A stretch of 36,770 nt of DNA. It comes from a bacterium. Lineage in GTDB: Bacteria > UBP15 > UBA6099. Made by a program: the position numbers and the translations under genes. Below are positions 7,903 to 14,495 of this stretch, piece after piece. Every line of letters starts with the position of its first letter. Within the stretch, counting starts at the first letter, position 1. Under the pieces are notes generated by a model. That model had not been told where the DNA came from, did no database searches, and saw only the letters and a program-made list of their open reading frames with translations. The DNA lies in NCBI GenBank assembly GCA_029564595.1, contig JAKQPS010000135.1, positions 1 through 36,770 of the forward strand. Reading direction: 5' to 3'.

Positions 7903-8388
7903 TCAAGCTTCGTTTTTATAAGGGCCGCTCTTGCCGCCTTCTTTTTCCATAAGGCGGAAAGGGCCGATGGAGATGTCTTTCTGGACGGCTTTGCACATGT
8001 CGTAGATTGTGAGGGCGGCCACAGTCGCGGCGGTTAGCGCTTCCATCTCCACCCCCGTCCTGTCCATCGCTTTGGCTTCCGCGTCGATAACGATTATTCC
8101 AGCGTCTCTGTCGGCGCTGAACTCGACGGAAACTTTCGTCAGGCTGAGAGGATGGCACAGGGGGATAAGGTCGGAGGTTTTTTTCGCGGCGCACACGGCG
8201 GCGACGCGGGCGACTTGGAACACGTCTCCCTTGGAGATTCCGCCGGACAGTATTTTGTCTATCACGTCGGGCCTGAGCCGCACTTCGCCCCGGACGGATG
8301 CGCGCCGCGCCGTCCGGTCCTTCTCCGACACGTCCACCATCGACGCGCGGCCTTTTTCGTCTATGTGGCTCAGTTCGCCGCCGCTCAT
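7903..8388 (-). CDS. moaC: Cyclic pyranopterin monophosphate synthase MoaC
   Basis: A 161-residue MoaC, which converts the MoaA product (3',8-cyclo-7,8-dihydro-GTP) to cyclic pyranopterin monophosphate in molybdenum-cofactor synthesis. Hallmarks are SHIDEKGRASMVDVSEK at the N-terminus, LIPLCHPLSLTKV in the middle, DRTGVEMEALTA and YDMCKAVQKD, and the C-terminal KSGPYKNEA. The true start is the ATG at 8388; the frame stays open upstream only because it shadows galT. ATGA at 8385-8388 overlaps the galT stop, so the two are translationally coupled although their pathways are unrelated. No other moa gene is in the window, so MoaA must come from elsewhere. Confidence 0.95.
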   Translation of the reverse strand: MSGGELSHIDEKGRASMVDVSEKDRTARRASVRGEVRLRPDVIDKILSGGISKGDVFQVARVAAVCAAKKTSDLIPLCHPLSLTKVSVEFSADRDAGIIVIDAEAKAMDRTGVEMEALTAATVAALTIYDMCKAVQKDISIGPFRLMEKEGGKSGPYKNEA

Positions 8389-9392
8389 TGCGAGTCTCCG
8401 TTCGCCGAGCGCAGAATCTCCACCGCCTGTTCGGGCGGAACAGGATTGATGTAGAACCCTGTGCCCCACTCGAATCCCGCTATGTTGGTCAGGCGCGGTA
8501 TTATCTCTATGTGCCAGTGGTACGTGTACTGCCGGCTGGTGTTCACGGGGATGGTGTGGATGATGTAGTTGTAAGGCGGGAAGTCCAGCGCCTTGTCCAG
8601 ATATTTCAACGACTTCTGGAAACACTGCGCCAGAGACGCGATGTCGGAGTCTTCCAAGTCCGCGAAATTGGGGTCGTGATGTTTCGGCACAAGCCACATC
8701 TCGAACGGGAACCGGGACGCGAACGGCGCGAAACAGATGAACCGGTCGTTTTCGTTGATGACCCTTCTGTGGTAATCTCTCTCTTCGTCTATCATGTCGC
8801 AGAACACGCAGCGGTCTTTGAAGTTGAAGTATTCCTGAGCGCCGTTAAGTTCCTCGGTTATTCTTTTGGGGACGGTCGGCGTGGCGATGAGCTGCGAGTG
8901 CGGATGAGCCAACGACGCCCCGGCTGACTGACCCGCGTTCCGGAATATCAATATGTATTTGAACCGTTCGTCGTTTTCGAGGTCTATCATCCTTTCCCTG
9001 TACATCCACATGAGTTGTTCCATGTTTTGCGGTTCAAGTGTGGATATGGTTTTATCGTGGTCGGGCGTTTCGATGAAGACTTCGTGCGCGCCGATGCCGT
9101 TCATGATGTCGTAGATGCCGCGCGCCCGCTTGTTGAGGTCGCCCTCGATTGACAGGGCGGGATACTTGTTCGACACCACGCGCACGCGCCAGCCGGGCTT
9201 GTTCGGCTCTGTGCACGAGTCCCTCACCGCGTCTATCTCAGGCGGCGTCTTGTCTTCGTTGCCCGGACAGAACGGACAGAAGCCCGTCTTCGGAAGAGGT
9301 TTCGCTGCGATGAAATCGCTCGGCCTGTCGCCGCGCTCGGAGGATATTATCACCCATCGACCCAACACGGGGTCGCGTCTTAATTCCGACAT
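8385..9392 (-). CDS. galT: Galactose-1-phosphate uridylyltransferase
   Basis: A 335-residue GalT that exchanges UMP between UDP-glucose and galactose-1-phosphate in the Leloir pathway. It starts MSELRRDPVLGRWVIISSERGDRPSDF, typical of bacterial and archaeal GalT. Zinc-site cysteines appear in GFCPFCPGNE and RCVFCDMI. The catalytic histidine triad motif is in SLAHPHSQLIATP, and a second conserved histidine segment is YHWHIEIIPRLT near 295-305. Length and motifs are complete, and these features separate it from the related ADP-glucose phosphorylases only weakly, so a nucleotidyltransferase with another sugar substrate is possible. A good Shine-Dalgarno is not evident (AAGG abuts the ATG). The stop overlaps moaC by 4 bp. 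Confidence 0.85.
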   Translation of the reverse strand: MSELRRDPVLGRWVIISSERGDRPSDFIAAKPLPKTGFCPFCPGNEDKTPPEIDAVRDSCTEPNKPGWRVRVVSNKYPALSIEGDLNKRARGIYDIMNGIGAHEVFIETPDHDKTISTLEPQNMEQLMWMYRERMIDLENDERFKYILIFRNAGQSAGASLAHPHSQLIATPTVPKRITEELNGAQEYFNFKDRCVFCDMIDEERDYHRRVINENDRFICFAPFASRFPFEMWLVPKHHDPNFADLEDSDIASLAQCFQKSLKYLDKALDFPPYNYIIHTIPVNTSRQYTYHWHIEIIPRLTNIAGFEWGTGFYINPVPPEQAVEILRSANGDSQ

Positions 9393-9485
9393 CCTTAATC
9401 GTCCCGCTTTCCTTGCCTCGTCTCAATTATACGCATTTGCGCCCCGGTGTATACCCCGCCCGAAAGGGACTCTCCGGCGCGCCCG

Positions 9486-10625
9486 CTACCGGCCCCATTC
9501 GACCGGGAACAGCATGCGTATGTGCGTGACGTCTTTCAAGGCTTTGTCGTCCCGCCCGGACACCGACGGCATCCGCGTCCATTCCCCGCCGCCGATCCGC
9601 GCCTGAACTATGAACGCCCCCAGAGCCTGTTCAAGCGTTCTTCCCTGCGGCCCGCTTTTGAAATGCGCCGGCCTGATGAAATGCCTGAACAGTGGAGCCA
9701 CCCCTTCGAGCGACGGGTCCGCCGCCCCCGGCGGCCCGACCACCATCCACTGCGTCAGCAGCCTCGCGTTCTCCATCTCCGCGCTCATCGCGTGGTTTTC
9801 AGGGATTATCTGAAAACCGCCTATCTCTCCCACCGGCGATGTCGAGACGCAGATGACTCCCGTGTGGTTCGCCCTGATTCTCCCGACGTCCGTGTACAGC
9901 GAGCCTTCGAACCTTCCCACCCCCGCCACCGGTTTCAACACCTGCCCGATGAGTTTCGGTTCCTCTCCGGGATACTTTATGAGGATAAACCCGCCGAACC
10001 TGTTTTCGAAGACGATTTCCGATGGATACTTCTCCGGCTGTTCGACGATTATCAGCAGGGAATCGCCTTCCGACGGCGCATAATCCTCGGCAATAGGGGA
10101 GTGAGCGGAACCGGCGCGGGCCGCCAGAACCCGCGAGCCTATGAACGGCGATTCGGCCCCTCCGAAAATCCCCTCGCCCGCAGGGATGCTCGTTATTATT
10201 GAACTGTTCCGGGAATAGAAAGATTTGTAGTCCGCCGGCGGAGAGAAAAAATCTTTGGGCAGGATGCTGAACACCGCGCCTCTGTCTTCGTTCTGTTTCA
10301 CTTTTATATGGATGGCGTTTACGGCTGTCGCAGCGACGGCCCCCGGAGACGCCCAGCCGCTGGCGGTGTACGCTCGCGGATTTATCGTCCCGGCGGCCAG
10401 CAATACTTTTCCGGCAGCCGTCCACGAAGCGCCTCCGTCTTCGCTCACTTCCACCGCGCCGCCCGCCGCGTTCTCCACCCGTATCCTGAATATCTCTTTC
10501 ATCTCCGGCGAGTTCTCAGCGGCGACCGCCGCGTGCGGCCCTCGCGCGTCCGGAAGAACCGCCGCCGCTGGAGCGCACGCCCATGCCGCCGCTATCGCCG
10601 CTATGATTGCCACCTTTATTCTCAT
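9486..10625 (-). CDS. Exported protein of unknown function
   Basis: A 379-residue protein beginning with a clear signal peptide (MRIKVAIIAAIAAAWACAPAAA) and preceded by GGAGG at 5-nt spacing. I do not recognise the family. What can be seen: a segment IRVENAAGGAVEVSEDGGASW near 45-70 that resembles an Ig-like or Asp-box beta strand pair, a central region with EGIFGGAESPFIGSR, and a beta-rich second half (FENRFGGFILIKYPGEEPKLIG, GSLYTDVGRIRANHTGVICVS) ending in VTHIRMLFPVEWGR. No catalytic motif stands out and only two cysteines are evident. It lies 42 bp downstream of a phosphodiesterase gene on the same strand and may be co-transcribed. It is a real gene by length, start signals and coding character. 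Confidence 0.75.
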   Translation of the reverse strand: MRIKVAIIAAIAAAWACAPAAAVLPDARGPHAAVAAENSPEMKEIFRIRVENAAGGAVEVSEDGGASWTAAGKVLLAAGTINPRAYTASGWASPGAVAATAVNAIHIKVKQNEDRGAVFSILPKDFFSPPADYKSFYSRNSSIITSIPAGEGIFGGAESPFIGSRVLAARAGSAHSPIAEDYAPSEGDSLLIIVEQPEKYPSEIVFENRFGGFILIKYPGEEPKLIGQVLKPVAGVGRFEGSLYTDVGRIRANHTGVICVSTSPVGEIGGFQIIPENHAMSAEMENARLLTQWMVVGPPGAADPSLEGVAPLFRHFIRPAHFKSGPQGRTLEQALGAFIVQARIGGGEWTRMPSVSGRDDKALKDVTHIRMLFPVEWGR

Positions 10626-10667
10626 TGTCGCCTCCGAAGTCAGACGGCCCCCGCGCGTCGTCCGATC

Positions 10668-11150
10668 CTACAACTCGATTAGATCCGCCTTCATTCCCTC
10701 TGTGTCAAAAACGGCGATAGTCGATTTGCCAGTCAGCCATCCGCAACACTCTCCGGGATTCACTATCACGGGTTTGCCGTCCTTGAGAACAGGATGATGC
10801 GTGTGCCCGAACAACACGGCGTCCACCGGCAGCGCGGCCATCGCCTCTTCCGGCATCGGCTCGTGAAGCACGGCAAAACGCGCTCCGCCCATCTCTATAA
10901 AAGTCGGCGGCTTCGCGATTCGCCCTATCGTCTTAAATGTTTCCGAAAGATAAATCAATTCTCCGTCGTTGTTGCCGAACACTCCGAAACACTCCTCGAA
11001 CCCGGCTTCCGCGATAGCTTTCACAACGAACGGGGAAACGATGTCGCCGCAATGGATAAGCCGCGCGGCGCCGCGGGATTTCAGCGTCGATATCGCCGCT
11101 CTTAACCGGTCAAGGTTGTCGTGAGTGTCGGATATAATGCCTATTAACAT
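10668..11150 (-). CDS. YfcE/MJ0936-type metallophosphoesterase
   Basis: A 160-residue minimal calcineurin-like phosphodiesterase. The metal-binding motifs are all present: GIISDTHDN at the N-terminus, IHCGDI near 33-38, GNND near 59-62, and LFGHTHHP near 114-121. Proteins of this size (YfcE, MJ0936) hydrolyse small phosphodiesters with Mn or Ni in vitro; cellular substrates are largely unknown. GAGGAG lies about 8 nt before the ATG. It ends 42 bp before the exported unknown-function gene and probably heads that transcript. Confidence 0.92.
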   Translation of the reverse strand: MLIGIISDTHDNLDRLRAAISTLKSRGAARLIHCGDIVSPFVVKAIAEAGFEECFGVFGNNDGELIYLSETFKTIGRIAKPPTFIEMGGARFAVLHEPMPEEAMAALPVDAVLFGHTHHPVLKDGKPVIVNPGECCGWLTGKSTIAVFDTEGMKADLIEL

Positions 11151-11307
11151 ACTCTCGCTCCTCGGCGTTCGCGCCCCGCATTCTCCGGTTCAATACGTTA
11201 CAAAACGCGAAACGCATTTCCCGCGCCATAATACTTTTTTAAGCCGCCACACATTCTTCATGCCGTCATTGTTTTTATTTTACGGCGTCATTGCTTTCAT
11301 TTTTATC

Positions 11308-11340
11308 CGTCATTCCCGCGAAAGCGGGAACCCATTTTCA
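11308..11340 (+). repeat. CGTCATTCCCGCG palindromic repeat, copy 1
   Basis: This 33-bp stretch contains the inverted repeat TTCCCGC/GCGGGAA. It is an exact reverse complement of 17831-17863, and 17975-18007 differs by one base. It belongs to a very widespread class of bacterial intergenic palindromes. Confidence 0.85.
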
Positions 11341-11541
11341 ATAATTAGAAAGCAACTATTGCTCCCTCGGCAACCCGCGAATCCGCGCAGGTTTCGCGGC
11401 GTCCCCACCGCAACCGCCTCGAATCATTATATCAGCGATTAAATAAAATTAGCTATCGCAATAAAGCCGCGCTGAATGTCCCCAATTTCCTTGTTTGTGT
11501 TTGTGAGAACCGGGTTGCCGGAAATAATGCATAAACAAGCC

Positions 11542-11566
11542 GTAGGGGCGACCCGTCGGGTCGCCC
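11542..11566 (+). repeat. GTAGGGGCG-type REP, single hairpin
   Basis: GTAG is followed by GGGCGACCC, GT and the complementary CGGGTCGCCC, giving one REP hairpin with the GTAG head on its 5' side. It is related to the two-hairpin copies at 17054-17111 and 24208-24270. Confidence 0.8.
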
Positions 11567-11640
11567 GGATGATACGCCGCCAATCGACAATTACTATATA
11601 GGCCGCTGTCCATGATCATATTCCGCAGAGCAGCGAAAAA

Positions 11641-11680
11641 GGGGACTGGCCGCGCGCGTCACAGCGATGCCTGTACCCTC
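11641..11680 (+). repeat. GGGGACTGGCCGCGCG dispersed repeat, copy 1
   Basis: The run GGGGACTGGCC ... CAGCGATGCCTGTACCC recurs in reverse orientation at 24108-24145 with a few differences. The function is unknown and no palindrome is obvious, so it differs from the REP families. Confidence 0.65.
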
Positions 11681-11752
11681 TTTTCCATTGCGAGACTCTC
11701 CCAATCGGCAAAACTATCAAAAACTGATATATAAGAAGAATTAAAAGATATT

Positions 11753-11803
11753 ACCCATTGTGCTGGGTGGCGACCACAACCCAGTTGTGGGTGTGCGATG
11801 GGT
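11753..11803 (+). repeat. CCCACAACCCAGTTGTGGG hairpin repeat
   Basis: A compound palindrome: outer ACCCAT/ATGGGT and inner CCACAACCCAGTTGTGG. A close relative lies at 24341-24366. Hairpins at 13013-13036 and 13082-13110 share the gccaccc...gggtgg(c) design. Confidence 0.65.
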
Positions 11804-11822
11804 AAAACAAATTAAGAACTGA

Positions 11823-11828
11823 TATAAT
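11823..11828 (+). promoter_or_regulatory. Candidate -10 box for the M24-fold gene
   Basis: TATAAT lies 50 bp before the ATG at 11879. No clear -35 hexamer is seen, so confidence is low. Confidence 0.3.
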
Positions 11829-11878
11829 ATCCGAATCGCGGCGGCATCGCGACAAACAATAACCTGAGGGCCGGAACC

Positions 11879-12979
11879 ATGACCAGAGCGGAAGAATTCG
11901 GCATAAAGATAGACAGGATGCGGGAGAGAATGAAGGAGCGGGGCTGGGGCGCGCTCGCCCTGTCCCGGTCGGACAACTTTGCGTGGGCCGTTTGCGGAGC
12001 CAGTTGCCACGTGAACATGGCAGCCGAATCGGGCGTCGCCTCCTTTGTTCTGCTTCCAGACCGATGCGCGGTCGTGACCAACCGAATCGAGTCCGCAAGA
12101 ATCAGAGACGAGGAACTCGCCGGGCTGGACGTGGAGCTTGTCGAGATTCCATGGGCCGACGACAGGAACGCGAAGATAGCGCGGATGTGCGCGGGGGCCG
12201 GCCCGATTGCCACCGACATGCCGGCCTCCGGCTTCATCCCGGCGGGCGACGATTTTTCCGACCTGATGATGGAGTTGACGGAAAGCGAGTTGGACAGGTT
12301 CAGAGCGCTCGGAGCGGACGCCGGGGCCGCGCTCGAGTCCGCAGCAAGGGCTTTGCGTCCGGGTATGACCGAGAACTCCGCCGCCGCCTCTCTCGCCTCC
12401 GAATGCTGGAAGCGGGACGCCCAACCGATTGTCATCCTCGTCGCTTCCGGCGAAAGGCTCCCGGCATACAGGCATCCGCTGCCCACTCCCAAACCCCTTG
12501 AGCGCGCCGCCATGCTCGTACTTTGCGCGCGCCGCGCAGGTCTCGTTGCCTCTGCCACTCGCATGGTCAGCTTCGGCTCCGCCACTGACGAACTTCGCAG
12601 CAGGCACATTTCCTGTTGCCGCGTCGATGCCGTCTTCAACACACTCACCCGGCCCGGCGCTTCCATCTCCGCGATTTTTCGCGACGCCACCTCCGTTTAC
12701 GCCAGCGAAGGCTTCGACCACGAATGGCTCCTTCACCATCAGGGCGGCCCGTGCGGCTACAAGTCAAGATACTTCTGCGCCGGCCCCGACACCCCCGGCG
12801 AGGTCAAACCCAACTGCGCTTTCGCTTGGAACCCCTCCATTACAGGCACAAAATCCGAAGACACCATAATCGCGTTTGACGACCGCGCCGAATTCATCAC
12901 CCGCACAGGCGAATGGCCCGAACTCGAAGTCGATTTCCACGGCGCCCGCCTGTCCCGCCCCGACATCCTTGAGCTTTAG
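11879..12979 (+). CDS. M24 (aminopeptidase P/creatinase fold) protein with atypical active site
   Basis: A 366-residue protein with the two-domain layout of M24B proteins: an N-terminal creatinase-like domain (to about 130) and a C-terminal pita-bread domain. Landmarks in the latter are AGLVASATRMVSFG where peptidases have GY.SD.TRTF, HHQGGPCGYKSRYF in place of the GHGIG region, and AFAWNPSITGTKSEDTII where peptidases have EPG...EDTVLV. Two aspartates and one glutamate that normally hold the dinuclear metal site appear to be replaced (C/R, A and N), while the final SEDT glutamate is kept. It is therefore either a non-metal hydrolase like creatinase or a non-catalytic binding protein. GAGG precedes the ATG by about 9 nt. 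It is a single gene with repeats on both sides. Confidence 0.8.
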   Translation: MTRAEEFGIKIDRMRERMKERGWGALALSRSDNFAWAVCGASCHVNMAAESGVASFVLLPDRCAVVTNRIESARIRDEELAGLDVELVEIPWADDRNAKIARMCAGAGPIATDMPASGFIPAGDDFSDLMMELTESELDRFRALGADAGAALESAARALRPGMTENSAAASLASECWKRDAQPIVILVASGERLPAYRHPLPTPKPLERAAMLVLCARRAGLVASATRMVSFGSATDELRSRHISCCRVDAVFNTLTRPGASISAIFRDATSVYASEGFDHEWLLHHQGGPCGYKSRYFCAGPDTPGEVKPNCAFAWNPSITGTKSEDTIIAFDDRAEFITRTGEWPELEVDFHGARLSRPDILEL

Positions 12980-13012
12980 CGCCCACACCTACTTCGCTCT
13001 TATCCTCCGGAC

Positions 13013-13110
13013 GCCACCCCCAACTTTTTTGGTGGCATTGTCGTAATGAAAATACAACGAAGTAAAAAGATATCCCACAGGCGCCACCCCCAAACTCGTT
13101 GGGGGGTGCG
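13013..13110. repeat. Two GCCACCCCCAA hairpins after the M24 gene
   Basis: GCCACCCCCAACTTTTTTGGTGGC (13013-13036, outer stem GCCACC/GGTGGC) and a second hairpin CGCCACCCCCAA...TTGGGGGGTGCG (13082-13110) lie 34 and 103 bp past the stop. They may terminate the M24 transcript, but their similarity to each other and to the 11753 and 24341 hairpins points to a repeat family. The rest of the 416-bp gap (12980-13395) contains one further repeat (13188-13214) and no gene that I can support. Confidence 0.55.
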
Positions 13111-13187
13111 CATTGCTTAATAACCAATCAACAACCGGCGCTTTTGCAATAACCGCACACACCCTTTTTTCTTTTTTGATGCCTTAA

Positions 13188-13214
13188 TTTGGAGTGCGGC
13201 AATTCATTCCCGGC
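13188..13214 (+). repeat. TTTGGAGTGCGGCAATTCAT repeat, copy 1
   Basis: Shares the core TGGA.TGCGGCAATTCATT..CGGC with 14054-14083, and a more divergent copy (GGAGCGCTGCGATTCATCGCC) sits at 36721-36750. The core contains a GCGGCAATTCATTGCCGC palindrome, best preserved in the second copy. Confidence 0.65.
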
Positions 13215-13395
13215 ATCCCACTCCTTAAGCCACCCCATCCGCCCTCCACAACACACAACCTCCCATCCCCCCGTTGCCAAACCGTTCTCCTTCGTTCATA
13301 ATTGCTTCATAAACGCCATGAAGCCACGACGAGCCTCAACACATTATCCGCGTTGTCTGAACTACCACCCATATTCTTAGTTAGATGAAAGAGAA

Positions 13396-13950
13396 ATGTT
13401 TATGACAATAACATTGAACGAAGAAGATACAAGCAAACTGAATCAATACCAAAAAGTCATTTACGAGCAAGTTATAGCTATTCTCGCGGCATCGACTGAT
13501 TTGCCGGTAGATTATGAGAATTCTAGCGTTAAATTACTGAATGATGAAAATGGCTTTACGCTTGAGTATTATATCGAATTCACTATCAATAAATGCTCAA
13601 TATATCTAATACTAGAAGAAACAAACTATATATTTTGGATATGCGGATGGCACGCAAATGATTATTATGATGATGACGGAGCATTTTTCAAGCACGACGA
13701 AATACCCAACGTATTGAAATTGTTTATAGAAGGAGACGCAAAAATACTAGAATATCGATGCAACGGCAAGCCCTATAAATGGAAATTGTGCGTTTATAAA
13801 AATGGCAAATGGGTGTGTGGCCAAACAACGGCCGATTCTTTGTTGCTTCGGATTGGTATTAGAACCAAACATGACTTCTATCTGAAAAAGCATTCTGAAA
13901 GAAAATACTTTATCGAAAAAACTAAGTCAGGCAAGAAAAACCGAGCATGA
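13396..13950 (+). CDS. AT-rich orphan protein of unknown function
   Basis: A 184-residue protein I do not recognise. It has no signal peptide or membrane span and reads as a soluble mixed alpha/beta protein. It has an acidic, aromatic-rich middle (YIFWICGWHANDYYDDDG near 76-93) and a lysine-rich C-terminus (KKHSERKYFIEKTKSGKK). Base composition is clearly poorer in GC than every neighbouring gene, with A/T-ending codons throughout, which suggests recent transfer. Size, composition and position between repeats resemble polymorphic-toxin immunity proteins or phage-defence accessory proteins, but no motif proves either. A second ATG two codons in (13402) is an alternative start; only a weak GAAAGAGAA precedes them. 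Confidence 0.65.
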   Translation: MFMTITLNEEDTSKLNQYQKVIYEQVIAILAASTDLPVDYENSSVKLLNDENGFTLEYYIEFTINKCSIYLILEETNYIFWICGWHANDYYDDDGAFFKHDEIPNVLKLFIEGDAKILEYRCNGKPYKWKLCVYKNGKWVCGQTTADSLLLRIGIRTKHDFYLKKHSERKYFIEKTKSGKKNRA

Positions 13951-14053
13951 TACGAGCCATGCCTAGACAGACGGGTAAAGAAGAGTAAGCATCATTGAAG
14001 TGGCAGCTAAATACTGTTCCTGACAATGCCTAAAAACAGACTCTTAATGCATT

Positions 14054-14083
14054 AATATGGACTGCGGCAATTCATTGCCGCTT
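14054..14083 (+). repeat. TGCGGCAATTCATTGCCGC repeat, copy 2
   Basis: GCGGCAATTCATTGCCGC is a near-perfect palindrome and matches 13188-13214. A further GGGAATTCATTCCC palindrome follows at 14093-14106. The 545-bp gap from 13951 to 14495 otherwise holds the promoter and structured leader listed next, and no gene. Confidence 0.65.
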
Positions 14084-14294
14084 TGCCTTTCAGGGAATTC
14101 ATTCCCGGCTCTAGCGTAAAACAGTAACGCCGATTCCCGCCATCATCTAAAAATACAAATTACAGACCTGACCTTTTGTGTGCGATCACTCTCTTGCTTT
14201 CTTTCCAAGTACAGATTGTTTGTTTTGATCGAAGTCCGAAGCTGATTGGTAAAAAAGATTTTTATAGAATCCGCATTGAAACCACGTTTTCAGG

Positions 14295-14300
14295 TATAAT
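14295..14300 (+). promoter_or_regulatory. Probable -10 box for the Cys-rich lipoprotein transcript
   Basis: TATAAT is perfect and lies 6 bp before the predicted base of the leader RNA at 14306, as expected for a transcription start there. A TTGAAA at 14276-14281 is only 13 bp upstream, too close for a normal -35, so upstream recognition is unclear. Confidence 0.5.
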
Positions 14301-14305
14301 TTGAA

Positions 14306-14433
14306 TTGCGCAACGAACGGAGTTTTATATGGTTATGTGTCTTAGCTTATTCACAAGCGACCCTGAGCTGCTTTTTGGGGCAGCCTCGGAACAACGGTCG
14401 CTGAGTGATTGGCACATTCCGTTTGTTGCGCAA
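14306..14433 (+). ncRNA. Rod-like structured leader RNA, unassigned class
   Basis: Nested complementary segments fold the 128 nt into one long rod. The stems are 16 bp (14306-14321 with 14418-14433, one G-U), 7 bp (14335-14341 with 14411-14417), 4 bp (14351-14354 with 14405-14408), 7 bp AGCGACC/GGTCGCT (14356-14362 with 14396-14402), and an apical GAGCTGC/GCAGCCTC stem (14365-14371 with 1480-84 of the same line, i.e. 14380-14387) with an 8-nt loop. A 13-nt one-sided bulge follows the basal stem. It begins just after a perfect TATAAT and ends 62 nt before the lipoprotein ATG, so it is either a 5' leader or a separate small RNA. It lacks the SRP GGAA-loop motif and is shorter than typical 6S RNA. 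Confidence 0.5.
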
Positions 14434-14495
14434 CCGGGGTCTGCCCTTTCAGGTTTGTCTCCCGCACACTTCACATTTCAAAGGAGAGATTCGGC

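Larger units (their letters stand above)
11151..11878. other. Non-coding, repeat-rich gap
   Basis: No convincing gene lies in this 728-bp gap. It holds one copy each of four dispersed repeat types, listed separately: the CGTCATTCCCGCG palindrome (11308-11340), a GTAGGGGCGACCC REP (11542-11566), the GGGGACTGGCC repeat (11641-11680) and a CCCACAACCCAGTTGTGGG hairpin (11753-11803). Translation of the repeats yields only artefactual peptides such as RHSRESGNP. Confidence 0.7.

Noticed and set aside
7903-8697. A 264-residue version of MoaC
   Set aside because: The extra 103 residues overlap galT in another frame; ATGA coupling at 8388 gives the real start.
11125-11442. 105-residue open frame with RHSRESGNP
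   Set aside because: It overlaps the start of the phosphodiesterase gene and its text comes from the CGTCATTCCCGCG palindrome, a common artefact.
14306-14433. 6S RNA or SRP (4.5S) RNA gene
   Set aside because: The fold is rod-like, but it is shorter than usual 6S RNA with only a one-sided bulge, and the SRP apical GGAA loop and AGCAG motif are absent. Left as unassigned.
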